The position numbers and the translations under genes are program-made. Shown in pieces: positions 1-10,282 of a DNA stretch of 64,000 bases; position 1 is the first letter of the stretch; each line of letters opens with the position of its first letter. The DNA comes from an uncultured Candidatus Saccharibacteria bacterium (GTDB lineage Bacteria; Patescibacteriota; Saccharimonadia; Saccharimonadales; Saccharimonadaceae): NCBI GenBank assembly GCA_937889535.1, contig CALBZW010000011.1, positions 1-64,000 of the forward strand, given 5' to 3'. Under the pieces are notes generated by a model. It saw only the letters and a list, made by a program, of their open reading frames with translations, was not told the DNA's origin and did no database searches.

Positions 1-2
1 TG

Positions 3-542
3 GGCGTTGTCGCCGGCCTCGGTGTTGCAGCTTTGCCACTGAGTTCATATGCTGTGGAAAAAACCGCCAATGTCACTGCACAGGCTGTTATTGGTGATTC
101 GATTGCTATCACTGTTACGAACCCGACAGTCACCATGGCGGGAGTGATGGCAAATGAAGAGGTCAAGGAGGCATCGACCGACGTTACGATTCAGACAAAT
201 AGTACTAAAGGCTATCAAATTCAGATTGCTGATGCTGATGACGACACCGCCCTTAAGCCTACTGGCACCGGCACCGCGGCTGGTATCGCAGCCGGCATAC
301 CAACTCAGGGAAAGAATGCCTGGGGTTTCAAAGCTAGCTCTAACTCTAGCAATGTTACGATTACAGAAGAGGGCTACCGCGCCGTTGGAGGAAAGGCTGC
401 ACCGAAAATCGTTGGCACCGCTGCAGCCGCTAGCGCTACGGACGGAGACGTTATTAGTCTAACTTTTGGCGTGACAGTTGATACCACTATTGCCGCTGAC
501 ACCTATCAGGATGAAGTCGTTCTAACGGCCACGACGAAGTAG
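3..542 (+). CDS. Secreted WxL-like surface protein, 5' end outside window
   Basis: The reading frame is open from the window edge, so the N-terminus is missing. The first visible residues are hydrophobic and small (GVVAGLGVAALPLSSYA), matching the end of a signal peptide. About 160 residues of Ala/Thr/Val-rich beta-type sequence follow, with an NAWGFK segment and a C-terminal stretch ending YQDEVVLTATTK. The protein at 35442-36047 has the same plan: signal peptide ending SYA, an NGWGIK segment, and a C-terminal Y-x-x-x-V-x-x-TA strand. That layout resembles WxL-domain proteins of Firmicutes, which sit on the cell wall. Family assignment is by resemblance only. A strong terminator follows directly. 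Confidence 0.6.
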   Translation, partial: GVVAGLGVAALPLSSYAVEKTANVTAQAVIGDSIAITVTNPTVTMAGVMANEEVKEASTDVTIQTNSTKGYQIQIADADDDTALKPTGTGTAAGIAAGIPTQGKNAWGFKASSNSSNVTITEEGYRAVGGKAAPKIVGTAAAASATDGDVISLTFGVTVDTTIAADTYQDEVVLTATTK

Positions 543-560
543 CCCAGAGTGATCATGGTT

Positions 561-586
561 ACCACCCCATTTAGGGGTGGTTTTTT
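561..586 (+). terminator. Rho-independent terminator
   Basis: An 8-bp stem (ACCACCCC / GGGGTGGT) with a 5-nt loop runs into six T residues, 18 nt after the stop of the surface-protein gene. Confidence 0.9.
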
Positions 587-633
587 GGTCCGTACTCGTA
601 AATTTTACGAAGCCGATAATGCTTGGCTAATAA

Positions 634-3519
634 TTATTTCAACTTTAGCACATCCCTTAAATACTTTCCGGTCGGTGTCTTTTCGTCTTTCGCTAGTTGC
701 TCTGGCGTACCCTCAGCGACAACCTGACCGCCGTGCAGACCGCCTTCCGGCCCCATATCAATCACCCAGTCAGCAGATTTAATCACGTGGAGATTATGCT
801 CAATAATGATCATCGAGTTACCCCCGTCGACCAGTCTTCCAAGAATCTCGAGTAGCCTCCGTACATCATCGGTATGCAGTCCCGTTGTCGGCTCGTCGAG
901 AATATACAGGGTCTTACCGGTACTGCGGCGTGAAAGCTCGGTCGCAAGTTTAATGCGTTGTGCTTCCCCGCCAGAAAAAGTAGTCGCCGGCTGACCAAGC
1001 TTAATATAGCCCAGCCCAACTTCCTGAATCGTTTTTAGCTTACCAGCAATCGCGGGGATATTCTCGAAGAATTCTACGGCTTCGTCAATCGTCATATCCA
1101 GAACTTCGGCGATATCCCGACCTTTGTATTTAATCTCAAGCGCTTCGCGATTGTAACGTTTACCATGACAGGTCGGACAAGTAACGTAGACATCGGGCAA
1201 GAAGTGCATTTCAATCTTATTCACGCCGTCACCTTGACAGGTTTCACAACGGCCACCCTTGACATTAAAGCTAAACCTACCTGCCTTATACCCTCTTAGT
1301 TCCGCTTCTGGCTGCTTCGCGAACAACTCCCGGATTTGGTTAAAAACGCCAGTATAAGTCGCGGCGTTACTGCGTGGAGTGCGACCGATCGGACTTTGGT
1401 CGATGACAATCACTTTATCCAAGAATTCGATACCATCAATCCGGTCATGTTCGCCGGGGACAGTCTGAGCGCGATGCAACCGAGCGAGAAGCTCATTCGC
1501 CAAGATGTCGTTCACGAGCGTCGACTTGCCACTACCGGAAACACCGGAAACGACCGTCATGACTCCGAGCGGAAACTTGACAGTGATGTTCTTCAAATTA
1601 TTCTCGCGTGCGCCGACAACAGCCAGAGTCTGGTCCTTTTTCGGAGTGCGACGTTTCTTAGGGATCGGGATTTCCTTTTTGCCCGACAGATATTGCCCGG
1701 TGATAGAATCGTCATTCTGCGCAACCTCTTCAGGAGTACCAGCAGCAATCAGTCGACCACCATTTTTACCAGCACCAGGACCGATATCAATGATATAATC
1801 CGACTCGCGCATCGTATCCTCATCATGCTCAACGACCAGAACGGTATTCTTCAGATCGCGTAAATGTTTCAGCGTACCAATCAGCTTATCATTATCGCGC
1901 TGATGTAAGCCAATGCTCGGTTCGTCAAGAACGTACAAGACACCTTGAAGACCGGAGCCAATTTGAGTCGCGAGGCGGATGCGCTGAGCTTCCCCGCCGG
2001 AGAGCGTATTCGCTGCTCGACCAAGCTCAAGATAACCGAGACCAACATCCTGCATAAACTGGACGCGTTCGCGAATCTCCTTAATAATCGGCTCGGCAAT
2101 CATCTTCTCGGCGTCAGTAAACTCGAGATCTTTCTTCAGAACTTCCAGCGTCGCGTCGACGTCAAGATTGCACATGTCGACAATATTCAAATCATGTACC
2201 GTGACCGCAAGTACCGCCGGCTTCAACCTTGCGCCATGGCAAGTTTGGCATTCATGAACGCGCATGAAACGCTCGATGTCCTTTTTGACAAAGTCGGATT
2301 CGGATTCGCGGTGGCGGCGCTCCAACGTTGGGATAACACCCTCGTAAGTACTCTGATAAGTCGCGCCATCACCCCATTTGCCGTGACCGCCAACTTCGAC
2401 TTTGTATTTCACGTCACCAGTGCCGTAAAGAATCTTATGAATTGCATCTTCCGAGAGATTGCGAATTGGCTCGTGGATCGAAAAACCCTGCTTCTCGCCA
2501 ACGGCAGCGAGGCGCTTGAGCCACCAAGATTCTTGATTAATGCGATTGAACGGCCGGATGCCGCCCTCAGCAATCGTAAGATTCGGGTTCAAGACGAGAT
2601 TCGGGTCAATTTCCATGCGCGTACCGAGGCCAGTACAGGTCGGACAAGCACCTTGCGGAGCATTAAAACTGAAAAGACGCGGCTCGAGCTCGGGGATCAG
2701 TTCATCAGGGTGAAGCTCACAAGCGTAGCGCTGGGAATAAGTCAAAATCTCACTGTTATCCTCACCAATTTTCTTACCTTCGACAGCGGTAGAGTTGTCA
2801 TTAATCTTCAATAGCTTGATAATTCCCTGACCAAGTTCGAGAGCCTGCTCGATCGAGCCGGAAATTCGGCTGAGGAGGTCGGGCGAGAGAATAAAGCGAT
2901 CGACGACAATTTCGATGTCATGCCGATCGTTTTTATTCAAATCTGGAAATTCGTCAAGCGCATAGACAATTCCGTCAACTCGGACGCGCGAGTAACCCTT
3001 AGCCTGGTATTGCTCGGAAATATGCATAAAGCTGCCTTTTTTCTGGCTAACAATTGGCGCGAGGAGCATAAGTTTACTCCCGAGCGGCAGTTTCATAACC
3101 TCATTCACAATATCCTCAACACTGCGACGCTGAACTTCACGATGGCAAATCGGACAGTGCGGCACGCCAACCCGCGCAAAAAGTAAGCGCAAGTAGTCAT
3201 AAACTTCGGTCACCGTCGCGACGGTCGAGCGCGGATTACGACTGGTCGACTTCTGGTCAATCGAAATCGCCGGGCTAAGGCCAGTAATACTATCAACATC
3301 CGGTTTGTCCATCACGCCGAGGAACATGCGGGCGTAGCTAGAAAGACTTTCGACGTAACGGCGCTGGCCTTCGGCATAAATTGTATCGAAAGCGAGACTA
3401 GATTTACCGCTGCCTGAAAGCCCAGTAATAATCACAAGTTTGTCGCGCGGAATGTCAACATTAAGATTCTTGAGGTTGTGCTGACGCGCACCGCGAATTT
3501 TGATATAGTTTTCATCCAT
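634..3519 (-). CDS. uvrA: Excinuclease ABC subunit A
   Basis: 961 residues, the usual UvrA length. It is the DNA-damage-recognition ATPase of nucleotide excision repair, working with UvrB and with UvrC (found here at 50030-51334). Visible features: Walker [10 protein letters not shown] near residue 33; a CPIC zinc half-site near 122; ABC signature [13 protein letters not shown] followed by LDEPSIGLH; a second ATPase with [22 protein letters not shown] and LDEPTTGLH; and the CETC / CPTC zinc module between them. The ATG is preceded by TATAAT ending 9 nt upstream, so the leader is at most a few nucleotides long and no Shine-Dalgarno is seen. Confidence 0.98.
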   Translation of the reverse strand: MDENYIKIRGARQHNLKNLNVDIPRDKLVIITGLSGSGKSSLAFDTIYAEGQRRYVESLSSYARMFLGVMDKPDVDSITGLSPAISIDQKSTSRNPRSTVATVTEVYDYLRLLFARVGVPHCPICHREVQRRSVEDIVNEVMKLPLGSKLMLLAPIVSQKKGSFMHISEQYQAKGYSRVRVDGIVYALDEFPDLNKNDRHDIEIVVDRFILSPDLLSRISGSIEQALELGQGIIKLLKINDNSTAVEGKKIGEDNSEILTYSQRYACELHPDELIPELEPRLFSFNAPQGACPTCTGLGTRMEIDPNLVLNPNLTIAEGGIRPFNRINQESWWLKRLAAVGEKQGFSIHEPIRNLSEDAIHKILYGTGDVKYKVEVGGHGKWGDGATYQSTYEGVIPTLERRHRESESDFVKKDIERFMRVHECQTCHGARLKPAVLAVTVHDLNIVDMCNLDVDATLEVLKKDLEFTDAEKMIAEPIIKEIRERVQFMQDVGLGYLELGRAANTLSGGEAQRIRLATQIGSGLQGVLYVLDEPSIGLHQRDNDKLIGTLKHLRDLKNTVLVVEHDEDTMRESDYIIDIGPGAGKNGGRLIAAGTPEEVAQNDDSITGQYLSGKKEIPIPKKRRTPKKDQTLAVVGARENNLKNITVKFPLGVMTVVSGVSGSGKSTLVNDILANELLARLHRAQTVPGEHDRIDGIEFLDKVIVIDQSPIGRTPRSNAATYTGVFNQIRELFAKQPEAELRGYKAGRFSFNVKGGRCETCQGDGVNKIEMHFLPDVYVTCPTCHGKRYNREALEIKYKGRDIAEVLDMTIDEAVEFFENIPAIAGKLKTIQEVGLGYIKLGQPATTFSGGEAQRIKLATELSRRSTGKTLYILDEPTTGLHTDDVRRLLEILGRLVDGGNSMIIIEHNLHVIKSADWVIDMGPEGGLHGGQVVAEGTPEQLAKDEKTPTGKYLRDVLKLK

Positions 3520-3528
3520 TAGACATAT

Positions 3529-3557
3529 ATTATACAGTAAAATACCTCTTGTTACAA
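3529..3557 (-). promoter_or_regulatory. uvrA promoter
   Basis: Minus-strand TATAAT at 3529-3534 and TTGTAA at 3552-3557, 17-nt spacer. Confidence 0.6.
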
Positions 3558-3576
3558 TAACCGAAGGCTGCTAAGT

Positions 3577-5037
3577 TTAGTAATCCCCCGGTTGCAAACT
3601 TTCGTACCAGAGCTTCAACTCCTCGGCGAGGTAGCGACATTCATCTTCGCTTTTACCATTAAGGGTCTCCCCTTTAGCGAGTTTCGTATCAATATCTTTC
3701 AGTTCGGCGAGAAACTTTGGCGCTTGGCGCTGGAGACGGGCAATACGATACTCTTCCCACTGTCGAGTTTCATCTTCATCGAGGCTGCTCGGAAAATTCT
3801 TTGCCTTATAGTGCAAAATCAGCTCAGTCAGCCGGCTATCGCTGACTTTGGGGCGGAAATTCCTTAGATCTTCGGCACCATTATTGCGTACCGCCATGCA
3901 GGTCAGCTTATCACGGTCATCGAGGAAGCCATCATAAAGCGCCGATTCGACATCGACCGCCGGCGGGAATTCGGGTTTACTGGCGAGAGTTTTCTGAACC
4001 CGTTCCATAAAATCAGGATGGCTCTGCAAACTCTTCAAGTTTCGTTCGACCTGCTCCGGGGTCAGTTTGATCTTCTGCCAGCCGTCAGCCTTGTCCAGCA
4101 CACCGAGTGGAGCAACCGCCGGGCAATGATTATACTGCAAAGTTTTCACGATTGGGAAAAAGTCGCGGTCTTCGGGCTTAATCTTCTGCCCCACCCGCCA
4201 CTTACGACCAAATTTTTCCTCATAACTACCATCCTTTTCCGCAGCTAGCAATTCATCAAGATTATAGCGCAAGTCGAAGACTAGGACATTGCCATGACGA
4301 GCCTCGGCAATCGGATAAGCGACCGTAGTTTTCTCGCCCTCCGCACTGAAGCGCCCCGACGCATAAACAAAAGGCTTCGGGTCTTTCAGATTAATTAATT
4401 TCTGAACGGCGCGTTTGTTACGCAGATTATAGAGATAGTCAAAGAGCTGCGGCTGCTTTTGTTTAATTAATTTCGTAACTTCGATCAGCGCGACAACATC
4501 CGCCAGAGCGTCATGAGCATGTTCGTGCGAGATACCGTTGCACTTCGTAATCAGCTCAAGGCGATTCGTCGAAACGCCGTCAGCATTCACTGGCCATTCG
4601 ATGCCCTCGGGCCGCAGAGCGCGCGTCAACCGCACAACATCAAGCAAGTCCCAGCGACTGCGGCCGTCGCGCCATTGCCATTCGTAGGCGTCATAAAAGT
4701 TGCGCCAGAGAGCGTTGCGAATAAACTCATCGTCAAAGCGCACTGAATTGTACCCCATAATCGTCGTACCAGGAGCGGCAACTTCTTCAATGATGAAACG
4801 GCAAAATTCGCGCTCAGTAATACCGTCTTGTTTCGTAGACTGCGGGGTGATACCGGTCACCATAATCGCCTGCGGGCTAGGCAAGGTATCGTCAGCCAGT
4901 TCAATCAGCAGATTCGTCGGCTCACCGAGTGGGCGGAAATTCAAGTCAGTGCGCTGGCCAGCGAACTGCATAATCCGGTCGGTTCGAGAGTTCAATCCCG
5001 AAGTTTCCAAATCGTAGAAATAAAAACTCTCGCGCAT
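3577..5037 (-). CDS. sbcB: Exodeoxyribonuclease I
   Basis: 486 residues. It should be a 3'-to-5' single-strand DNA exonuclease of the DEDDh superfamily, acting in recombination and repair. The N-terminus has the exo I motif FYDLETSGLN (Asp and Glu metal ligands). Exo II is in NSVRFDDEFIRNALWRNFYD and exo III in HDALADVVALI. The trailing half corresponds to the SH3-like and helical C-terminal domains of ExoI. Start chosen at MRESFYFYD: the -10 TACAAT ends 6 nt before the ATG, making a leaderless mRNA. It lies 58 nt upstream of uvrA in the same direction. Confidence 0.93.
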   Translation of the reverse strand: MRESFYFYDLETSGLNSRTDRIMQFAGQRTDLNFRPLGEPTNLLIELADDTLPSPQAIMVTGITPQSTKQDGITEREFCRFIIEEVAAPGTTIMGYNSVRFDDEFIRNALWRNFYDAYEWQWRDGRSRWDLLDVVRLTRALRPEGIEWPVNADGVSTNRLELITKCNGISHEHAHDALADVVALIEVTKLIKQKQPQLFDYLYNLRNKRAVQKLINLKDPKPFVYASGRFSAEGEKTTVAYPIAEARHGNVLVFDLRYNLDELLAAEKDGSYEEKFGRKWRVGQKIKPEDRDFFPIVKTLQYNHCPAVAPLGVLDKADGWQKIKLTPEQVERNLKSLQSHPDFMERVQKTLASKPEFPPAVDVESALYDGFLDDRDKLTCMAVRNNGAEDLRNFRPKVSDSRLTELILHYKAKNFPSSLDEDETRQWEEYRIARLQRQAPKFLAELKDIDTKLAKGETLNGKSEDECRYLAEELKLWYESLQPGDY

Positions 5038-5043
5038 AACCTT

Positions 5044-5049
5044 ATTGTA
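5044..5049 (-). promoter_or_regulatory. -10 box of sbcB (leaderless)
   Basis: TGCTACAAT on the minus strand with six nucleotides between the hexamer and the ATG. No good -35 is seen. Confidence 0.55.
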
Positions 5050-5096
5050 GCATTTTGGGTGATTTTGCGCGAGTACAAGAGAAGATTTTGAACAAA

Positions 5097-5131
5097 GAAA
5101 ACTCCCGTCACCGATATTCTGGTGGCGGGAA
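5097..5131 (-). terminator. Terminator after the 5164-5931 gene
   Basis: Minus-strand stem TCCCGCCACC / GGTGACGGGA followed by a TTTTC run. Confidence 0.75.
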
Positions 5132-5163
5132 TTGAAAGAACGAAAAGAAAGATAAGAATATAC

Positions 5164-5931
5164 CTAAGCGTGACAGACGACCTGCTCACTATAACGCGCA
5201 TAGCGGGCATGGACCCTACCCTGATGCATACAGAGACTGAGGCGGACATGATTGTCGAGCGCCGCGCTATGAGCTAAATCTGGATGTGCATCCAGAAATT
5301 CCCGAAACATGGTGCGCTCAACATCAGAATCCGCTGTCGCCAAGACTTCTTCGACAATCGTCGCGACAATTTCTGACTCAGTGGGCTTCTTAGCCTCTTG
5401 GATGTCAACGATGCTGCCTACAGAGTTCTCGGCCTGCTCCGAATTCATCACGACGGTAGGTTCTGCGGACATCGCTGCAGCAACTACAGATTCTTGCGTC
5501 GCTAATACATTATTAGCGACTCCGAGAGTCTCGGAAACAGAATCTTTGGTAACAATTACGCCAGTAGCCATCCTATTGTCAATCGACCTCGTGTTGTTAT
5601 TCGGAAACGGAATAATTTTGCCTTCCTTATGGTAAACCGGAGGAAGGACTGGGCTGATCGCTTTGGTGGTCTGAGTCGGGTCATTTGTGGTGCGTCGCAC
5701 GTAAGCGACAAATTCACGACGAGTGTATTCCCGCTTTATGGAATACGGGTCATCCGTCCCAATCTCGTCAGCAATGACTGCCATCATAATGCTTTTTGCG
5801 TCAATTTCATGACAAACCTGCCCGTCGGCGCGAACGTATGCGGTAGCCGGTACGAGATAGGTCCCTCTATCGGTCTTTACCGGCGTACCCAGACGCTTAG
5901 CCTGGATCCTTTTTCTCAGATTACGCAGCAT
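5164..5931 (-). CDS. Hypothetical protein
   Basis: 255 residues from the chosen start MLRNLRKRIQ; not recognised. The N-terminal third is basic and contains a compact region (LGTPVKTDRGTYLVPATAYVR). The middle is low-complexity Ala/Ser/Val/Glu sequence. The C-terminal 70 residues look helical (TMFREFLDAHPDLAHSAALD). No signal peptide or membrane segment is seen, so it is probably cytoplasmic. Start choice: a strong Shine-Dalgarno (GGAAGGAGGGG) lies 4 nt before this ATG. An alternative ATG at 5961 (MFLRRGRRGF...) overlaps the stop of the leader micro-ORF as TGATG and would add 10 residues. A strong promoter lies at 6006-6034. Confidence 0.7.
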   Translation of the reverse strand: MLRNLRKRIQAKRLGTPVKTDRGTYLVPATAYVRADGQVCHEIDAKSIMMAVIADEIGTDDPYSIKREYTRREFVAYVRRTTNDPTQTTKAISPVLPPVYHKEGKIIPFPNNNTRSIDNRMATGVIVTKDSVSETLGVANNVLATQESVVAAAMSAEPTVVMNSEQAENSVGSIVDIQEAKKPTESEIVATIVEEVLATADSDVERTMFREFLDAHPDLAHSAALDNHVRLSLCMHQGRVHARYARYSEQVVCHA

Positions 5932-5960
5932 AAAACCCCTCCTTCCTCTGCGTAAAAACA

Positions 5961-5999
5961 TCAATGTGCTACTACGGGCTGCTTCTTTCGACAGTCCAT
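5961..5999 (-). CDS. Leaderless 12-aa micro-ORF
   Basis: The ATG is exactly 6 nt after the TACAAT of the promoter at 6006-6034, so it would be at the mRNA 5' end. It encodes MDCRKKQPVVAH. Its TGA overlaps an in-frame ATG of the downstream gene (TGATG), the typical arrangement for translational coupling. Confidence 0.4.
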   Translation of the reverse strand: MDCRKKQPVVAH

Positions 6000-6005
6000 A
6001 ATTCT

Positions 6006-6034
6006 ATTGTAGCACAGATAGTCGATTTTGTCAA
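6006..6034 (-). promoter_or_regulatory. Promoter of micro-ORF and 5164-5931 gene
   Basis: Minus-strand TTGACA (6029-6034), 17-nt spacer, TACAAT (6006-6011) with the extended TGTGC element. Confidence 0.85.
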
Positions 6035-6082
6035 TATATAGACGCGCCACCCCTCTATATTGGCGCTGGGCGTATTATGTGC

Positions 6083-7015
6083 TTATCTTAGCCAATCAAT
6101 GATTTCAAGCGCGGCATCCACACCGTCGCCGACAGCAACCGCAACCTGTTTCGTAGCACTAGACCGCACGTCGCCAGCGGCATACAGCCCCGGAATTTCG
6201 GTCGCATGTGCGCTGCGCTTGCGACCACCGGTCAAGATATAACCCTTACTATCGACTAGTTCATGTTTTTTCGTAACCTCAAACTTGGCAAACTTCATCT
6301 CCTTATCGATGATTTTCTCATCTCTGAGACTCCTAAGCCACTTAGTAGCCGGTCTAGTTCCAATAAAGACAAAAATATAATCAAACTTATTTAGCATTTC
6401 AGCGGTCGGCTCGATATTTTCGCGTATCGTAACGTTTTTTAGCTCACAGACTTTATGCCGTAAGTACGAATCGGCTTTAATCTGAGAGTGAGAAATCAGT
6501 GTCACTTCTTGCGCTATGCCTGCGAGATATAATACACCCTGAAAGGCGGAATTGCCACCGCCGACAACGACAACCTTTTTGTCTTTAGTCAACACGCCAT
6601 CGCAAAGCGCGCAGTAAGATACGGGTTTTGTCAGCTCGAGCTTGAGCTGACGTGGCTCCGAGCCAGTAGCGACCAATACAGCTTCTGATTCAATCTTCTC
6701 GCCGTCAATCGTCAACACGAATCTCTTGTCCTTGTTGCGTATAATTTTCGTACATTCGCCGTAGACGACTTCGGCGCCGGCAGCTTCAGCCTGCCGGCGC
6801 ATCACGGCGGCGAGCTCGCGACCAGGTCCGGTAAATCCGGGATAGTTTTCGATTTGGTCAATGCGAGCGAGCTCGCCGCCGACTTCGCCGCGCTCGAAGA
6901 CGCGGACTTTTTTGCCAGCACGCGCAAGATAGAGCGCGGCGGCCAGCGCAGCTGGCCCACCACCAATGATGGCCGCGCTGAGCACGTTCAATGGTGTCTC
7001 GCCGGCCCCCGCCAT
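6083..7015 (-). CDS. trxB: Thioredoxin reductase
   Basis: 310 residues. A flavoprotein that should pass electrons from NAD(P)H to a thioredoxin-like acceptor. The FAD-binding GGGPAALAAALYLAR lies at about residues 18-32. The redox pair is in YCALCDG, matching the CxxC of low-molecular-weight TrxB. A second dinucleotide site VVVGGGNSAFQG follows, and the C-terminal FAD motif GLYAAGDVR is present. Its ATG immediately follows the stop of the FKBP gene (TAAATG), so it is translated as the last gene of the pheS-pheT-FKBP-trxB unit. The membrane thioredoxin-fold protein at 44771-45817 is one conceivable partner, but this is inference. Confidence 0.93.
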   Translation of the reverse strand: MAGAGETPLNVLSAAIIGGGPAALAAALYLARAGKKVRVFERGEVGGELARIDQIENYPGFTGPGRELAAVMRRQAEAAGAEVVYGECTKIIRNKDKRFVLTIDGEKIESEAVLVATGSEPRQLKLELTKPVSYCALCDGVLTKDKKVVVVGGGNSAFQGVLYLAGIAQEVTLISHSQIKADSYLRHKVCELKNVTIRENIEPTAEMLNKFDYIFVFIGTRPATKWLRSLRDEKIIDKEMKFAKFEVTKKHELVDSKGYILTGGRKRSAHATEIPGLYAAGDVRSSATKQVAVAVGDGVDAALEIIDWLR

Positions 7016-7720
7016 TTACAGATTACTCCCGCCAGCATAAGCATAATACAGACGCATATAAATATCATCTAACTCTTCATTCAATTCTTTAATCTTTGCG
7101 TCCGGCTCCATAGCAAAGACAACAAATTTCAACGGGGAGTTCGTACCGCCACAGATTTCTTGCGTGTCGCCATAAGCCAATGCTCCAGACATCGAAATTT
7201 GACGTATACCACCAAGCTTCATGCCGATTACGCCTTGGTTCCATCCTTCAATTAGACCAATCCCAGCATCAAGCGGAGCCTTTAGGCTACTTGGATCTTC
7301 ATTGTCATTAAATGATGAGTCGAAAATGCTACCGTCAGCACACCAACCGATATAATAAGCTGCATAATCAGTGTCACCTTCGGTCAAAGTTCGGCCAGTT
7401 CCCTCTTTCAAATCTTTCGTCTCAAGGCCTGCGGCGTTCGCGTTGGCGGAATTATACGACTTAACTTCGGATTTATATTTCACGAACTCGTCAAAATATT
7501 TATCCGATAGCGGTTTTGCCGCGGCTTCAATTTCTTCACTCTTTTGCTGATATTCCTCGGTCAGCTCAGCAATCTGCGCTTCGCTACTCGTATCTGAAGA
7601 GCTGTTGCCATTCAAGACTACCAACATATAGGTCAGCACTACTGACCCAAGCAATAGCACTGCCACGATAATGATCGCGACACGCTGTTTCCAGCTAGTT
7701 TTCAAAGTTTTTTCTTCCAT
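7016..7720 (-). CDS. Membrane-anchored FKBP-type peptidyl-prolyl isomerase
   Basis: 234 residues. One N-terminal membrane segment (about residues 12-35, RVAIIIVAVLLLGSVVLTYM) is followed by a coiled-coil-like linker and a C-terminal FKBP domain. Recognisable FKBP elements are the DYAAYYIGWCADGSIFDSS strand, LIEGWNQGVIGMKLGG, and the final strand LKFVVFAMEP. The expected role is folding of exported proteins outside the membrane. A clear Shine-Dalgarno (AAAGGAGG) sits before the ATG. The gene starts 9 nt after pheT and abuts trxB. Confidence 0.85.
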   Translation of the reverse strand: MEEKTLKTSWKQRVAIIIVAVLLLGSVVLTYMLVVLNGNSSSDTSSEAQIAELTEEYQQKSEEIEAAAKPLSDKYFDEFVKYKSEVKSYNSANANAAGLETKDLKEGTGRTLTEGDTDYAAYYIGWCADGSIFDSSFNDNEDPSSLKAPLDAGIGLIEGWNQGVIGMKLGGIRQISMSGALAYGDTQEICGGTNSPLKFVVFAMEPDAKIKELNEELDDIYMRLYYAYAGGSNL

Positions 7721-7729
7721 TTGCCTCCT

Positions 7730-10282
7730 TTATACAATTTCTGCGCCGATTCCGGCCACCTCCACAGCTATATTTTTCATTATAGCAGAGATTTCATCGG
7801 AATTCAAAGTACGAGTAGGATCGGAGAACTTAATATGGAAGCTCAGGTTCTTCGTCTCAGACCCCTCGGGCTGATAAATCGACACCGGTTCGACCGCATA
7901 ATACATATCGCTCTTGCTTAGGTAATTATCAATGGTGTTCAACGCGCGCCCAAATGGCATGTCGCCAGCAACTCTCAGAGTCAAATCACGTTCGACTGAC
8001 GGGAATTTGGAAATTTTGACGTCGGTCTTAACTTCACGCGGAGCGCCAACGACTTTCTCGAGGTTGAGTTCGAGCGTAGACACCGTCGGCTCAAGTTTGA
8101 ACTTGCGTAAAACACTAGTTTTTACTTCGCCGAACGAGCCTACTACCGCCTCATCAATCAAAAGTTCGGCGGACCGCTTCGGCTCAAGATACGGGTGCGC
8201 CTCAGCAGATTCGGCCGATAGCGCGCGATATTCAACGGCAATCTTCAGCTCGCGGAACATTGCTAAAATCTCCGCTTTGAGTTGATAAAAGTCTCCGAGA
8301 CTAACGATGCCAAGATGCGTCTTCATCTCTGGGACTTGCTCGCGATTTAATCCGCCCGACTTACGCGTAACCTGATTCAACTCATAAAGCGTAAAATCAC
8401 GATGACCGGCCTTGAGGTTTTCACGGACTTTGTCGAGTAGGCTAGGTACAATTTCACTACGGAAACATTGTAGCTCCGGGGAAATTGAGTTGACAATCTC
8501 GTAACAATCGTCAGGATTTTTGCCGACTTTCGAGACCAAATCGCGACTGACAAATGAATAAGTCAGCAACTCATGCATCTCAAGACGCTCGGAGAGAATT
8601 CGACGTAGTTCCTGCTTCAACTTTACCATAGGGTCAATTTCCGGCTTGATAAACAGCTTCTCCGGTAGGCTAAGCTCGATATTATCGTAACCCAACAGAC
8701 GACCAACTTCCTCGATAATATCTTCTTTGATGTGGATGTCGGTGCGCCAGGCTGGAGAAGTCACCTTCAAGATGGAGGTTGGCTGAGCCACTCTTTCCAG
8801 ACCCGTTCGCGCTCGCCCATCGTCATAGGGAGCTTGCTCACTTCGCTCGCTCCCCGTTGGTCGCGAAGAGTCTGGAGAAGAGAGCCCAGCCAACACCTCC
8901 ACCTCAAATCCGACATTCTCCAGGGTATTGACAATCTCCTCTGTACTATAATTCGTGCCTAGCAAGCCATTGATTTCATCTGTTGTAATTTTTACAACAC
9001 TTTCCTTTTCCTTTCCCGGATAATCGTCGGCAACCGCCGCGACTTCGACACCGAGCCGCTTCACTGCTTCCGCCAACACCGGAATCGTCATAACCGCCGG
9101 CTGCCCTTTTGTAAAGCGCGTAATCGCTTCGGAGAAAATGCCGTGCGACATCTGGGTTTTGCGTAAATTATAGAGCGAGAAAGTAGCGCTCTCGAGGACA
9201 ACGCGCTTAGTGCTTGGGTCGATTTCAGTGTTTTTGCCACCCATGGCACCAGCCATAGCAACAGGAACATTGTTTGAAGTAATCAAAATGTCATCCGCTG
9301 TACACTGGACAACTTTGCCATCCAGCAGCTGCAATTCTTCACCAGCTTTCGCACTGCGCACGATAATCTCGGGCTGATCCGTACCACCGACTGCAACTAG
9401 CTTATCATAATCAAAAGCGTGTAGCGGCTGACCAGTCTCGAGCATGAGAATATTCGTCAAATCCACCATTGGGTCAATCGAGCGCATGCCGGCTTTAGCA
9501 AGAAATACGGCGTCAAGCGTCAGGTATTTGCTAGGCTGATTATCTGGTAAATCAAAAACCGCACAACTATAACGCGGGCAAAGTTTGCCGTCGGTAATTT
9601 TTACTTTAACTTCGGCTGTGCGACTTGGTTCAATCTTAGTGTCAAGATTCTGAAAAACTTCCGGTTCTATAAACTTCTCACCCAAAATGCCAGCGACTTC
9701 GCGCGCAAAGCCGATGAGACCAAAACAGTCGGGGCGGTGAGTCAGCGACTTATTCTCGACATCGAGAATTAAGTCGTTCAAATCAAAGACCTCAGCAAAG
9801 CTATCACCCGGTTCGGCCATCTTCGGATCAATCTCAGCGATTGACTTATGCTCATTATCAAAGCCCAGTTCATCCGCTCCAGCGAGCATACCGTAAGATT
9901 CGTAGCCCCGTAATTTGCGCACGCTAAGTTTAAAATTCTCATTGCCGTAGGTCTCGGGCACGATGCTGCCTGGGGCAATCCAAACAGCAAGCATGCCAGC
10001 ATGAACATTAGGCGCGCCGCAAACTACTTGGATGAAGCCATTATCACCTTTTAGATCTTCCCTAGCACTGCCGGCATCAATCTGACAGAGATGTAAGTGG
10101 GTCTCGGGGATTGGCTCACAGCTAATAACTTTTGCGATGTAAATTCCCTGATACATCGGCGACCAATCGATTACCTCCTCAACCTCAACCAATCTCGAGC
10201 CAATGCGCTCAATCAACTCCTGATCAGAAACTCCATCGGGGATTTTGACATAACTTTTGATTTTATTAAGCGAGATACGCAT
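7730..10282 (-). CDS. pheT: Phenylalanyl-tRNA synthetase beta subunit
   Basis: 850 residues. It charges tRNA-Phe as an alpha2-beta2 enzyme with PheS. In order: an OB-fold tRNA-binding region (YIAKVISCEPIPETHLHLCQ), the B3/B4 editing region, the B5 region (GLLGTNYSTEEIVNTLENVGFEV), the catalytic-like core, and a C-terminal anticodon-binding FDX-ACB domain (KISKFPSVERDLTLRV). The protein carries an in-frame insertion of roughly 45 residues between the GFEVEV strand and ILKVTSPAWRTDI. This is palindromic element copy 1. Start ATG overlaps the pheS stop as TAATG, with GGAGG 8 nt upstream. Confidence 0.97.
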   Translation of the reverse strand: MRISLNKIKSYVKIPDGVSDQELIERIGSRLVEVEEVIDWSPMYQGIYIAKVISCEPIPETHLHLCQIDAGSAREDLKGDNGFIQVVCGAPNVHAGMLAVWIAPGSIVPETYGNENFKLSVRKLRGYESYGMLAGADELGFDNEHKSIAEIDPKMAEPGDSFAEVFDLNDLILDVENKSLTHRPDCFGLIGFAREVAGILGEKFIEPEVFQNLDTKIEPSRTAEVKVKITDGKLCPRYSCAVFDLPDNQPSKYLTLDAVFLAKAGMRSIDPMVDLTNILMLETGQPLHAFDYDKLVAVGGTDQPEIIVRSAKAGEELQLLDGKVVQCTADDILITSNNVPVAMAGAMGGKNTEIDPSTKRVVLESATFSLYNLRKTQMSHGIFSEAITRFTKGQPAVMTIPVLAEAVKRLGVEVAAVADDYPGKEKESVVKITTDEINGLLGTNYSTEEIVNTLENVGFEVEVLAGLSSPDSSRPTGSERSEQAPYDDGRARTGLERVAQPTSILKVTSPAWRTDIHIKEDIIEEVGRLLGYDNIELSLPEKLFIKPEIDPMVKLKQELRRILSERLEMHELLTYSFVSRDLVSKVGKNPDDCYEIVNSISPELQCFRSEIVPSLLDKVRENLKAGHRDFTLYELNQVTRKSGGLNREQVPEMKTHLGIVSLGDFYQLKAEILAMFRELKIAVEYRALSAESAEAHPYLEPKRSAELLIDEAVVGSFGEVKTSVLRKFKLEPTVSTLELNLEKVVGAPREVKTDVKISKFPSVERDLTLRVAGDMPFGRALNTIDNYLSKSDMYYAVEPVSIYQPEGSETKNLSFHIKFSDPTRTLNSDEISAIMKNIAVEVAGIGAEIV
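8766..8908 (-). repeat. In-frame palindromic element, copy 1 (pheT)
   Basis: The core (about 8804-8876) reads on the coding strand ACTCTTCGCGACCAACGGGG then the hairpin CCCTAT-GACG-ATGGG. Enclosing arms are complementary over about 30 nt (TTGGCTGGGC-TCTCTTCTCC against GGAAAGAGTGGCTCAGCCAA). They continue into host codons for GFEVEV and SILKV. Translated core: RPTGSERSEQAPYDDGRA. Confidence 0.8.
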